Shown piece by piece: positions 9,741 to 20,305 of a stretch of DNA of 64,000 nucleotides. The stretch lies in NCBI RefSeq assembly GCF_003355155.1, contig NZ_CP031320.1:5943367-6007366 (forward strand). Reading direction: 5' to 3'. The position numbers and the translations under genes are program-made. Numbering within the stretch: position 1 is the first letter of the stretch; each line of letters opens with the position of its first letter. The stretch is from Streptomyces armeniacus (GTDB lineage Bacteria; Actinomycetota; Actinomycetes; Streptomycetales; Streptomycetaceae). The notes below the pieces were generated by a model that made no database searches, had not been told where the DNA came from, and worked only from the letters and a program-made list of their open reading frames with translations.

Positions 9741-9786
9741 CTTGGACGTGAAGCGATCGAATCAAGCAAGCAACCGGGTGGCACCC

Positions 9787-10938
<1,152 letters not shown>

Positions 10939-10941
10939 TCC

Positions 10942-11589
10942 GTGACACGGCGCAGCGACTGGCCGGACCCGGACCCCGGGCCGGGCGGGGGCCCGGACAC
11001 GGACACGGCGTCCGGGAGGGGGAGAAGAAACGGCGGTGGTCCCGCCTCGTCGAGGGCCGAGGCGGGACCACCGCGTACACCGAAGGACCCGGCGGAGCGG
11101 GCGCGGGCGATCTGTCTGCGGCTGCTGACGGGGGCCCCGCGCACCCGTGGCCAGCTGGCGGCCGCGCTCGGCAAGCGGGACATCCCGCCGGAGGCGGCCG
11201 AGGAGGTGCTGGACCGGTTCGAGGAAGCCGGGCTGATCGACGACGCCGCCTTCGCCGACGCCTGGGTGGAGTCCCGGCACCACAGCCGGGGGCTCGCCCG
11301 CCACGCGCTCGCCCGCGAGCTGCGTACGAGAGGCGTCGACGCCACGGTCATCGACGAGGCCGTCGGGCAGCTCCAGCCCGAGCAGGAGGCGGAGACCGCG
11401 CGCGCACTGGTCGACCGCAAGCTGCGTGCCACACGCGGCCTCGACCGGGACAAGCGGGTCCGCCGCCTCGCCTCGATGCTGGCCCGCAAGGGTTACTCGG
11501 AAGGGGTCGCCCTGCGCGTGGTCCGGCAGGCGCTGGAGGAGGAAGGGGAAGACCCGGAGGTGCTGGAGCAGCACCTCCCCGATGTCTGA
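10942..11589 (+). CDS. recX: Regulatory protein RecX
   Basis: A 215-residue inhibitor and modulator of RecA filaments. It starts with a GTG three bases after the recA stop. Residues 1-50 are Gly/Pro/Arg-rich and probably disordered. The core contains the RecX three-helix repeats, for example ICLRLLTGAPRTRGQLAAAL, EEAGLIDDAAFADAW and GVDATVIDEAV, followed by LVDRKLRATRGLDRDKRVRRL. The protein is longer than many bacterial RecX proteins because of the N-terminal tail, which is common in Streptomyces. Confidence 0.95.
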   Translation: MTRRSDWPDPDPGPGGGPDTDTASGRGRRNGGGPASSRAEAGPPRTPKDPAERARAICLRLLTGAPRTRGQLAAALGKRDIPPEAAEEVLDRFEEAGLIDDAAFADAWVESRHHSRGLARHALARELRTRGVDATVIDEAVGQLQPEQEAETARALVDRKLRATRGLDRDKRVRRLASMLARKGYSEGVALRVVRQALEEEGEDPEVLEQHLPDV

Positions 11590-11762
11590 CGCACAGCCGG
11601 CCCGCCGGGACACCGGCGGCACCGGCCACACCCGGCCCGCGGCGGCCCGTGGGCGGGAGCGCCCATACGGTCAGCAGGCGCGCGGTGCACCGGTCCGCAC
11701 CGGCCGGTGCGGGTACGGTCCGGCGTCCAAGTCGCCTGCGACGCGTGCGCAGGCCCGTACGG

Positions 11763-12264
11763 TCAGCGGCGGGACCGGCGGTCCTCCGCCGAGTGCCCCG
11801 CCAGCCCCCGTACGGCGTCGGCGCAGGCCCGCAGTTCCGCCGTACGCACTCCGGGCAGCGCCGCCACCAGGTGCCCGTCCGGACGCATCACCATGACCGT
11901 GTGCGCCGCCGCCCCCGGGTAGTTCTCGGTGACCAGCAGGTCGGTGCGGAGCGGCAGCGAACCGACGGCAGCGGCCAGTTCGGGCATCAGCCCGGCCGAC
12001 ATCCAGTGCCGGCTGTCCCAGACCCCCGTGCCGGGCGCGACGAGCACGACGATCAGCTCGCCGCCCCGCCCGCCCAGCCGTTCGCGCAGCCGGCAGCTCG
12101 TCCCGTCCAGCGCGGTGACCGGCACGTCGTGCACCGCCGCGCCCGGGGCGGTGCCCACCGGAGCCGCGGCCGCCGACGCACGCGTGGGCGCGGGCGTCAG
12201 CGGCGACCGCCCGTACGCGGGCGGCGCCCCCAGCAGCCCGCGCCCCAGATGCCCGTCCGTCAGC
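11763..12264 (-). pseudogene. Flavin-dependent monooxygenase, C-terminal fragment cut by adapter sequence
   Basis: The open frame gives about 167 residues that look like the C-terminal region of an aromatic-ring FAD monooxygenase: GRSPLTPAPT, then a thioredoxin-like tail with LIVVLVAPGTGVWDS, DLLVTENYPGAAAHTVMVMRPDG and a final ACADAVRGLAG. The N-terminal FAD domain is missing. The frame runs upstream into MGSEMCIRGR, the known translation artefact of Nextera adapter DNA, so the truncation is an assembly problem rather than proof of a biological pseudogene. Family assignment is moderate. Confidence 0.6.
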
Positions 12265-12330
12265 CTGCCCCTTATACACATCTCCGACCCCACAACACAA
12301 AAATCTGCTCTGCATTTAATGCTTCAGAGT
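12265..12330 (+). other. Sequencing-adapter-like segment (Nextera mosaic end), assembly artefact
   Basis: The bases CTTATACACATCTCCGA at 12270-12286 match the Nextera transposase adapter exactly, with flanking CTGCC and CCCAC bases matching apart from a few errors (about five differences over 34 bases). The six-frame peptides MGSEMCIRG, GVGDVYKGQ and LPLIHISDPT are the familiar adapter translations. The downstream 30 bases are A/T-rich and match neither neighbour. This is very likely adapter left in the contig, so the join between the two flanking gene fragments should not be trusted. Confidence 0.9.
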
Positions 12331-12672
12331 GAGTACAAGTACAGCACCCGCCCCGACGGCACCCCGGCCCCCTTCGAACCCCTCGACTACGTACTGGCCG
12401 CACCCGACCGCTTCCCCCTCTTCCACGTCAAGGACGGCGAACACGACGAGGCGTCCCCCGACGGCTACCGCATGGTCGACGTCGGCGACGGCGACATCGA
12501 CTACCGCCACTTCCTGGAGCGGGTCGGCAACGTCCCCGGGCACCGCCGCCGCCACCACTGGATCGTGGAACGCGACGACGCGGTCGACCCGGACGCCAAC
12601 CCGGCCGGCTCCCTCAGCACCGCCCGCCGCTCCAGCGAACACCTCCGCTCCCTGCGCGTACGCGGCTGCTGA
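12331..12672 (+). pseudogene. Sugar phosphate isomerase/epimerase-like protein, C-terminal fragment
   Basis: An open frame of about 114 residues with no start of its own. It contains APDRFPLFHVKDGE, VDVGDGDIDYRHFL and a terminal HHWIVERDDAVDPDANP, which fits the C-terminal end of xylose-isomerase-like TIM-barrel proteins, where the His-Lys-Asp run and final Glu bind metal and sugar. The N-terminal two thirds are absent because the frame begins at the adapter-like segment. A strong hairpin follows the stop, so the 3' end is probably genuine. Confidence 0.6.
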
Positions 12673-12674
12673 CC

Positions 12675-12711
12675 AGTGGTGACGGGGGCCCGCCCCACCC
12701 CCGTCACCACT
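12675..12711 (+). terminator. Strong hairpin terminator
   Basis: A perfect 14-bp inverted repeat: AGTGGTGACGGGGG at 12675-12688 and CCCCCGTCACCACT at 12698-12711, with a 9-base loop. It begins three bases after the isomerase-fragment stop. No T-run follows, as is common for Streptomyces terminators. Confidence 0.75.
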
Positions 12712-12837
12712 CCACGTAGCCGCACCGTCACCCTTCGCCTCCCGTCGGGGGCGGGGTTTACGCAGGTGAGAACCACTCCGAAGACTTGGTATGGTGGTCC
12801 GCATCGCCGCGACGGCCCCAGGCCGTGCGGCTCACCT

Positions 12838-12922
12838 GTCCGGGTGGCGGAATGGCAGACGCGCTAGCTTGAGGTGCTAGTGCCCTTTATCGGGCGTGGG
12901 GGTTCAAGTCCCCCCTCGGACA
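12838..12922 (+). tRNA. tRNA-Leu (anticodon GAG)
   Basis: An 85-base class II tRNA. The acceptor stem pairs GTCCGGG with CTCGGAC; the anticodon stem CTAGC/GCTAG holds the loop TTGAGGT, giving anticodon GAG; a long variable arm (GCCC..GGGC) marks tRNA-Leu; the T-arm has GGTTCAAGTCC. The 3' CCA is not encoded (the genome reads ACCG). The T-arm overlaps the stop codon of the serine recombinase on the opposite strand, which suggests that the tRNA 3' end served as an integration site. Confidence 0.93.
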
Positions 12923-14667
12923 CCGACTGGTGCCCCACGGGTATCGGGAATGTGCTGGTTGAGGTGCGCTTCAACCAGCACTTTTTGTTGTGCGGGCACG
13001 TAGCGGATGCGGAGACCGAGCTTCTGATAGATCTCGGCTTTGTCGGCCGGGGCGGCTTGGTGGATCACCTGAGTGAGGTCGCCCGCTGCACGAATGAGGT
13101 CTGCGACCTGTTCACGCGAGATTCCGGTGTCCGTGCCCGAACGGGGAGGGCGTAGTTTCGTCTCGGCCTGGGCCCGTACGGCCTGGGTCTCGGCGACCCA
13201 GCGGGTGATCAGACCGGGGTCGGCACCGGCTTCGAGGGCGGAGCGGTGCGTGGCGAGCTTGGCGTCACACTGTGCGATCTCGGCCCGTGCCTGAGCGCAT
13301 TCGGTGACATCGAGACGGCCCGCGTCGGGAGCGGTTGCCGTCATGAGGTCGACGGTCTTGTCGATGCGGTGCGGCAGGAACACTTTCGCGAGCCAGTCGT
13401 CGAGTGGCCGGGTCACCCATGCTTCGCGTACGTAGAGGTTGCGAGGGTGTTGGACGCGGTTCGCGAGCCCGTATTCATTGGGAAAGCGGCAGCGGTAGTA
13501 CGCCTGCTCATGAGACCAGTGGCCCTGCATCTTCCGCTCGCACACGCCACAGATGAGGGCCCCTCGCAGTAGGTACGGACGGCGGGTGCGTTGCACACCG
13601 TGAGCCGGGCCTGTCCGTGCCTTCCCGCGGAAGATGTCCTGGACGCGGGCGAACATCTCATCTTCGATGAGGGGTGTATGGACGATCCCCTTGGAGACGA
13701 TCCACTTGTCCTGGGTGTTCCAGCGCATCTTGGTGGTGTAGCCGAGGCTGACGTCGGTGATGTCGAGCAGCGACTCGTGCTTCTTCTGCCGGTTCCATAC
13801 TTGGCGACCGGTGTAGCGCGGGTTGTCGAGGATGGCGCGCACGGCGCTCTTGGCCCAGGCCCGGGTGTCACGGTGGGGGTTGCGGCGGGGGTCGTGGGCG
13901 GAAGGGCTGGGGATGCTGTCGCGGGTGAGTCCCTCCGCGATGGCATAGATCCCGTACCCGCACAGGAACTCGTTGAAGATCCGGACGACCACGGGTGCGG
14001 TGTCCGGGTCGGGTTCCAGTCCGTGGAGTCGCCTGCCCTCGGCGGCCTTGCCCGGATTCGGGTGGGGCCCCAGGTCGCGGAGCCGGTAGCCGTAGGGCGG
14101 TCGGCCGCCGAGGAAGCGGCCTTCCATGAGGGTCTGCGAGGACATGGCAGCGTGCACGCGGACCTTGATGCGGTTGCGTTCTCCCTTGGACATGCCGCCG
14201 AACACGGACATGATCAAGTCGTGGGCCTCGTTGTCGCCGTCGATGGCGCCGCCGACCTCGGGCACCCAGAGCGGCACGTTGTAATGCACGAAGAGCGGAA
14301 AGGTGTCGCCGAACTGGTTGCCGTAGAAGGCGCGTTGTGGCTCACCGATGACGAGAGCGTCAAACTCGCGATCCCTGTCCGCCAGGTGGGCCAGCAGCGC
14401 GCTGGCACGCGGGCGGCGTTTCCAGGGCAGAGCCCGTGACTCTCCCACGTCGAAGTACTCGGCGACGATCTCGCCACCTCTTGCCGCGATCAGAGCTTCG
14501 GCACGCCCGCGCTGCCAGAGGCGGGAGGCTTCCGGGTCTTGTTGATCTTCGGTGGACACGCGTCCGTAGAAGGCGAATCGGGGTGCTCGGCGGCCTGGCA
14601 CCGTGGTTGCGGGTGGCGCGTGCCATTGGCGAAGCCACGGGGGAGAAGAGGGGTCTGATTGAGGCAT
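12904..14667 (-). CDS. Large serine recombinase (integrase)
   Basis: A 587-residue site-specific recombinase. The N-terminal resolvase domain carries the catalytic serine in FYGRVSTEDQ (Ser about 38) and the Arg-rich GGMSKGERNRIKVRV end. The recombinase domain follows (GGRPPYGYRL, then RAILDNPRYTGRQVWNRQ). A zinc ribbon with LICGVCERKM and a later Cys lies near residue 380, and a helical C-terminus completes it. Large serine integrases integrate phages or mobile islands at short att sites. Its stop codon is within the T-arm of tRNA-Leu on the other strand, so att is probably at or next to the gene's 3' end. No second copy of the tRNA 3' end was seen in this window. The start is ATG, immediately after a possible small upstream gene. 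Confidence 0.93.
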   Translation of the reverse strand: MPQSDPSSPPWLRQWHAPPATTVPGRRAPRFAFYGRVSTEDQQDPEASRLWQRGRAEALIAARGGEIVAEYFDVGESRALPWKRRPRASALLAHLADRDREFDALVIGEPQRAFYGNQFGDTFPLFVHYNVPLWVPEVGGAIDGDNEAHDLIMSVFGGMSKGERNRIKVRVHAAMSSQTLMEGRFLGGRPPYGYRLRDLGPHPNPGKAAEGRRLHGLEPDPDTAPVVVRIFNEFLCGYGIYAIAEGLTRDSIPSPSAHDPRRNPHRDTRAWAKSAVRAILDNPRYTGRQVWNRQKKHESLLDITDVSLGYTTKMRWNTQDKWIVSKGIVHTPLIEDEMFARVQDIFRGKARTGPAHGVQRTRRPYLLRGALICGVCERKMQGHWSHEQAYYRCRFPNEYGLANRVQHPRNLYVREAWVTRPLDDWLAKVFLPHRIDKTVDLMTATAPDAGRLDVTECAQARAEIAQCDAKLATHRSALEAGADPGLITRWVAETQAVRAQAETKLRPPRSGTDTGISREQVADLIRAAGDLTQVIHQAAPADKAEIYQKLGLRIRYVPAQQKVLVEAHLNQHIPDTRGAPVGVRGGT

Positions 14668-14898
14668 CTACGAGCTGTCCTTCGGCCGGTCATCGTGTGG
14701 ACGGTTCTGTCGTAGCTCGCCGCCCGTTGGAGCGCCAGCGTCGGATGTGTGTCGGCTGATGATGCGCAAGAGCAGTACCGCGGCTTCTGCGGTCAATTCT
14801 GGCTCCGCGGAGGCGAACTGGACGCGAAAGCCAATCGGCGGTTCCGCCGAGCGAGGGCCCTCGGTCACAGACGCGTCCTGGATCGCAACCGTCGGCAC
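14668..14898 (-). CDS. Small hypothetical protein upstream of integrase
   Basis: A 76-residue ORF starting at a GTG and ending one base before the integrase start, so the two could be cotranslated. The middle (GFRVQFASAEPELTAEAAVLLLRIISRHT) has a plausible helix and the tail is polar. I do not recognise it. Small genes just upstream of serine integrases are sometimes directionality factors or control proteins, but nothing here shows that. No clear ribosome-binding site was found. Confidence 0.4.
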   Translation of the reverse strand: MPTVAIQDASVTEGPRSAEPPIGFRVQFASAEPELTAEAAVLLLRIISRHTSDAGAPTGGELRQNRPHDDRPKDSS

Positions 14899-15280
14899 CA
14901 GGCGCGGGAGCAGGGGCCGTGGGGGGAGGGGTAATGGCTGGAGCTACCGTTCTTCGTTCTCACACAGGAGATAGAGATTGCCGAAGCTGTTATTGCCACG
15001 TTCCGACCAAGGGGAGGTGCACAGAACCAAACTTGGCCGACCGCCGCAGGTTCGAGCCCTCGGCGGGGCGCTCGGAACTGGGGAACTGGGTGAGCCGCCG
15101 GGCGGGGACGGGCAGCTGGCGATCGAGACGGTAGTTCCGCTTAATAGGTAGACCGTCGGCTGACCGTTGCTTCCGGCCCTCGGCAGGGCATCAGGCATAT
15201 GGAAACGAACGAGGGGACGGTCGCCGAGATCACGGAATCACAGAGGTCACCTGCGGCGTTGGTCCGCTGGGCTGGCGCCA
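14899..15280. other. Gene-free region between integrase and CRISPR array
   Basis: About 380 bp of lower G+C content than the surroundings. From 15060 it holds one copy of the imperfect direct repeat found again at 41702. I see no convincing gene; short frames on both strands lack ribosome-binding sites. Confidence 0.5.
15060..15243 (+). repeat. Imperfect ~184-bp direct repeat, copy 1
   Basis: Starts CGGCGGGGCGCTCGGAACTG and runs to GATCACGGAATCACAG. It matches 41702-41886 in the same orientation at an estimated 80-85% identity with a few small gaps. It ends about 40 bp before the first CRISPR repeat. Confidence 0.8.
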
Positions 15281-18200
15281 GGCAACAATCCCGCGGGTGC
15301 GGGGACCACCAGTTCGACCGATGCCCGCTCCAGATCCAAGTGGGAAAAACCCCGCAGGCGCGGGGACCACGTAAGACGGCTTCCGGAAAACGAACTTGCC
15401 CGGGGAACAACCCCGCAGGCGCGGGGACCACGACCACGACGTCATGGGTGCGACCAGCCGCATGGGATCAACTCCGCAGGTGCGGGGACCGCAGGTCAGG
15501 CGTCGGCACCGAGCCAATGGGCCCGGGAACAACCCCGCAGGTGCGGGGAACAATTCGGAGCTGGACCTTCGAGGCAGCCTCCACAGGGGCCACCCCCGCA
15601 TGTGCGGGGAAGACGGAGTCGTCTACTCCCACCAAGGATGCGTCTCGGGGCCACCGCCGAGTGCGCGGGGAATACCGTACGCCATGGCACCCCCGTTCAG
15701 AGGGCGAGGGAACAACCCCGCAGGCGCGGGGACCACTGGTACATGTCCCGCACCGGGAAGGTGGTGTCGGGAACAACCCCGCAGGCGCGGGGACCACATG
15801 CTGGACGAGGTCGGGGGCTGGCCCGAGCCGGGAACAACCCCGCAGGCGCGGGGACCACGCAGTGTCCCGCAGGGGTGCACGCCGTGGCGGGGGAACAACC
15901 CCGCAGGCGCGGGGACCACTGGCTGGTCAGCGCCGCACGGTCGCCCTGTCCGGGAACAACCCCGCAGGCGCGGGGACCACCATCAAGGAGAACCCCAGTG
16001 AGCGTTCTGCACGGGAACAACCCCGCAGGCGCGGGGACCACCGCGTGCCCTCCCGTCCCGTACGGAGCGGGCAGGGAACAACCCCGCAGGCGCGGGGACC
16101 ACCAGAAGACGAGCCGGGTGCTGGTGGCGCTCGCGGGAACAACCCCGCAGGCGCGGGGACCACCCGAGCTCTTCGGCTATTCTGACGAACCTCTTGGGAA
16201 CAACCCCGCAGGCGCGGGGACCACTTGGACGGGTCCACCACGAAGTGGTGCTCGATGGGAACAACCCCGCAGGCGCGGGGACCACCTTCCAGGGCCCGGT
16301 CAGGATGAAACCTTCACGGGAACAACCCCGCAGGCGCGGGGACCAAGATGCGGTCGATCTCCGCGCGGAGTGCGGCGAGGGAACAACCCCGCAGGGCGGG
16401 GACCACTGGCCGAGTTCGGGGAGGACATCGCGGAGCGGGGGAACAACCCCGCAGGCGCGGGGACCACCGCCAGTGCGACTGCGGCCCGCGGGGGCGTCGG
16501 GGAACAACCCCGCAGGCGCGGGGACCACCTGACCGACCCGCTGACGAACCTTGCCCACCAGGGAACAACCCCGCAGGCGCGGGGACCACGCCTGGCCCCG
16601 GATGCCGTTCTGGCCGCCGATGGGAACAACCCCGCAGGCGCGGGGACCACTGGTCCACGGCCGCTCGCCGCATGACGAACTCGGGAACAACCCCGCAGGC
16701 GCGGGGACCACCCGCGGACCAGCATGTGGTACCCGCCGGTAGCGGGAACAACCCCGCAGGCGCGGGGACCACCGGGTGCTGCCCTTCTCCGCCCGCAGCA
16801 GCGCGGGAACAACCCCGCAGGCGCGGGGACCACCCCGACCCGTCCAACCCGGCCGACGCCGGGAAGGGAACAACCCCGCAGGCGCGGGACCACACGCCGG
16901 CCACGCCGAGAATCACCCGGACATCGGGAACAACCCCGCAGGCGCGGGGACCACTACTCGACGGGCTCGTTCGGGACGCCAGGGATGGGGAACAACCCCG
17001 CAGGCGCGGGGACCACCGCTCCAGATCCTCGTCCGTGTACACCTCACCGGGAACAACCCCGCAGGCGCGGGGACCACCTGCTGCGGCTCTGCCGCCTCAC
17101 CCTCGGACGGGGAACAACCCCGCAGGCGCGGGGACCACAAAGCGAGCCCACGGCGTACCGCGAGGCCATCGGGAACAACCCCGCAGGCGCGGGGACCACC
17201 GGGGCTCTTTGTGCGAGAGTCGACTTTCGCTGGGAACAACCCCGCAGGCGCGGGGACCACACAGCAATGGGGGCGACGGCACGCAGCCGGTCGGGAACAA
17301 CCCCGCAGGCGCGGGGACCACACGGGCGGTCAGTTCGCGGGCATCCGCTCCCAGGGAACAACCCCGCAGGCGCGGGGACCACATCGACCAGCTCCGCGAC
17401 CGGCTGCGTGCCGCGGGAACAACCCCGCAGGCGCGGGGACCACACCAGCGTGAACACGGCCTTGGCGACGATCCCGGGAACAACCCCGCAGGCGCGGGGA
17501 CCACCGTAGCCGGGCTGCGGACGCTGGCCGATCAGGCGGAACAACCCCGCAGGCGCGGGGACCACCCTCTCGGAATCAGCGAGACCCGCACCCGGGCGGG
17601 AACAACCCCGCAGGCGCGGGGACCACCAGCTCGATGTCGGCAAGGTGGGGCTGGACCAGGGAACAACCCCGCAGGCGCGGGGACCACACGCGGCGGTACA
17701 GCAGCACTACGCCGACGACACCGTGGCCGAGGGAACAACCCCGCAGGCGCGGGGACCACACGCGGCGGTACAGCAGCACTACGCCGACGACACCGTGGCC
17801 GAGGGAACAACCCCGCAGGCGCGGGGACCACTGCGAGGCGTTCCTGCAGCAGCTGCTGGGCCTGGGAACAACCCCGCAGGCGCGGGGACCACAGGTCTTC
17901 CACGATGTTGCGGTCGGTCCGGCCGGGAACAACCCCGCAGGCGCGGGGACCACCAGCCGAACGAGATGCGGCACCGACCCCAGACGGGAACAACCCCGCA
18001 GGCGCGGGGACCACCTCCGCATGGGGGACCGTCCATGCGGAGGGGTGGGAACAACCCCGCAGGCGCGGGGACCACCGGATTGCTGTGCGTCCCGTGCCAC
18101 TCGGCCGGGGAACAACCCCGCAGGCGCGGGGACCACGCCACGTCCTGAAGGGCGGCCCACCGGTCAGCGGGAACAACCCCGCAGGCGCGGGGACCACCTC

Positions 18201-20210
18201 CGCATGGGGGACCGTCCATGCGGAGGGGTGGGAACAACCCCGCAGGCGCGGGGACCACCGGATTGCTGTGCGTCCCGTGCCACTCGGCCGGGGAACAACC
18301 CCGCAGGCGCGGGGACCACGCCACGTCCTGAAGGGCGGCCCACCGGTCAGCGGGAACAACCCCGCAGGCGCGGGGACCACCATCCACCGAGCGGCCAGTT
18401 CGAGGCCATCGTGGGAACAACCCCGCAGGCGCGGGGACCACGGAGAGAACGAGGGCGGCAAGAGCGATGGCGCGGGAACAACCCCGCAGGCGCGGGGACC
18501 ACGCCGATCCGCAGCGCCAGTGGTTGCTGTGGCTGGGAACAACCCCGCAGGCGCGGGGACCACGCGGCGCTCGGGCGGTTGGACGTCGTGGAGGCGGGAA
18601 CAACCCCGCAGGCGCGGGGACCACCGCTACCACCAGCCGACCCTGAGGCGGTGGTCGGGAACAACCCCGCAGGCGCGGGGACCACAGACGGCTCGGACGC
18701 TGATCATCTGGTCGCCCGGGAACAACCCCGCAGGCGCGGGGACCACTCGGTCACGAAGTCGCGGAAGCGCACCGCGCTGGGAACAACCCCGCAGGCGCGG
18801 GGACCACGACTGCCGTCGATGCCTGTGACGCCGCCGGACGGGAACAACCCCGCAGGCGCGGGGACCACCAGTTCTGGTCCGGGTCGCCGAAACTGCGCTC
18901 GGGAACAACCCCGCAGGCGCGGGGACCACCGGCGGAGTCGACCAGCTGGCGAGCTTGGCCTGGGAACAACCCCGCAGGCGCGGGGACCACTCGGTGGGCC
19001 ACATCACGGACGGCCTGGACTGGGGAACAACCCCGCAGGCGCGGGGACCACGGAGACGAGGATCCGGACGGTGGAAGAGGGCAGGGAACAACCCCGCAGG
19101 CGCGGGGACCACGTTGCCGTGACAGCGCGCGGCCATAGACCGCGGGGAACAACCCCGCAGGCGCGGGGACCACCTCCGCACCGCCGGGACGGCAACTGGG
19201 GAACGGGGAACAACCCCGCAGGCGCGGGGACCACTCGTGGCGAGGGCCTCCGGCCGCGGCGAGCACGGGAACAACCCCGCAGGCGCGGGGACCACCCCTC
19301 CTGGGGCAGCTCGGTGTGCAACACCACGGGAACAACCCCGCAGGCGCGGGGACCACCCGTGCCCCGCCCCACGGGTGACGGGACATCGGGGAACAACCCC
19401 GCAGGCGCGGGGACCACATGTTCAGCGACGGACGAAGGGGGCGGGGCACGGGAACAACCCCGCAGGCGCGGGGACCACATCGCCGCCCAGACGACCGTCC
19501 CGGCGGCGTGGGGAACAACCCCGCAGGCGCGGGGACCACCCATGGGGCCGAGCAGGAGCGAGCGGGCGCCTGGGAACAACCCCGCAGGCGCGGGGACCAC
19601 AGCAGAGTCAGCCCCGGAATTTTCGTAGAGCCAGGAACAACCCCGCAGGCGCGGGGACCACGCCGGGCATGAGCATCCGGCCGCGTGTGATCAGGGAACA
19701 ACCCCGCAGGCGCGGGGACCACCAGATGCTGCAGCACCTCCTCGGTGGCGCGGTGGGAACAACCCCGCAGGCGCGGGGACCACTTCGCGGCCTTCGCGTC
19801 GTCCCGGTCCAGCACGGGAACAACCCCGCAGGCGCGGGGACCACGGCTGGATTCTGACAACGGCGGCCGGGCACACGGGAACAACCCCGCAGGCGCGGGG
19901 ACCACGCCGCCCGGGTCGCCGGGCGGCCTTTCGGAGGGGGAACAACCCCGCAGGCGCGGGGACCACTTTCGGAATGCTGCATGAGTTCGTGATGTCGTGG
20001 GAACAACCCCGCAGGCGCGGGGACCACGTCACTGTTCTGACCCTTGCACCCCAAACCTGAGGAACAACCCCGCAGGCGCGGGGACCACCCGCTGACACGA
20101 ACCGTGTCAACCCCCTTGGGGGGAACAACCCCGCAGGCGCGGGGACCACGCATGCACAGTGGCGCACTGCGTTGGTCAACAGGGAACAACCCCGCAGGCG
20201 CGGGGACCAC
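15281..20210 (-). CRISPR. Type I-E CRISPR array, about 81 repeats of 29 bp
   Basis: The repeat in transcript sense (minus strand) begins GTGGTCCCCGCGCCTGCGGG and ends GTTGTTCCC; the core CCCCGC/GCGGGG forms the hairpin expected for Cas6e cleavage. By hand I count 81 repeats and 80 spacers. Nearly all spacers are 32 nt (61-bp period). Exceptions: two identical 43-nt spacers (17688-17730 and 17760-17802). A block of three repeat-spacer units is duplicated exactly (18015-18168 and 18198-18351), leaving about 76 different spacers. Repeats at 16379 and 16866 lack one base. The cas genes lie to the right, so the leader and newest spacers are at the right end. At the left end repeats 1 and 4-7 are degenerate (15281, 15464, 15525, 15586, 15647) while 2 and 3 are nearly or fully canonical. 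Confidence 0.98.
15464..15675 (-). CRISPR. Block of four degenerate CRISPR repeats and their spacers
   Basis: Repeats starting at 15464, 15525, 15586 and 15647 depart from consensus by up to about nine bases but keep 29-bp length and 32-nt spacing. Those at 15525 and 15586 keep the stem: in the 15586 copy CCCCGCA pairs with TGCGGGG despite changed loop bases, so Cas6e processing could persist. The 15647 copy has a broken stem. The spacer at 15554-15585 matches 30571-30587 over its 17 seed-end bases. Confidence 0.75.
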
Positions 20211-20305
20211 AGGCGTTGACCTGGGGCTTTACCTCGGTGTGTACTTGTTTTTGCTCACTTTGCCAAGATCCGGCATTATGGACAGTGTGTTACTCACCCT
20301 CGTTG
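20211..20305 (-). promoter_or_regulatory. CRISPR leader
   Basis: The 95 bp between the cas2 stop and the first repeat are A/T-rich relative to the genome, with the run AAAGTGAGCAAAAACAAGT in transcript sense. Position next to cas2 and the intact repeats at this end mark it as the leader, carrying the array promoter and integration signals. A precise promoter is not assigned. Confidence 0.75.

Noticed and set aside
12265..12330. Peptide MGSEMCIRG as a protein N-terminus of the monooxygenase
   Set aside because: It is the translation of adapter DNA, not a biological start.
11929..12332. Reading the plus-strand frame across the adapter as one gene with the isomerase
   Set aside because: The left part is antisense to the monooxygenase fragment and the join is the adapter.
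15167..20210. Long open frames on both strands through the CRISPR array (up to 826 codons, with repeats such as GNNPAGAGTT or GPRACGVVP)
   Set aside because: They are readings of the stop-free, mostly 61-bp periodic repeat and have no ribosome-binding sites or protein-like composition.
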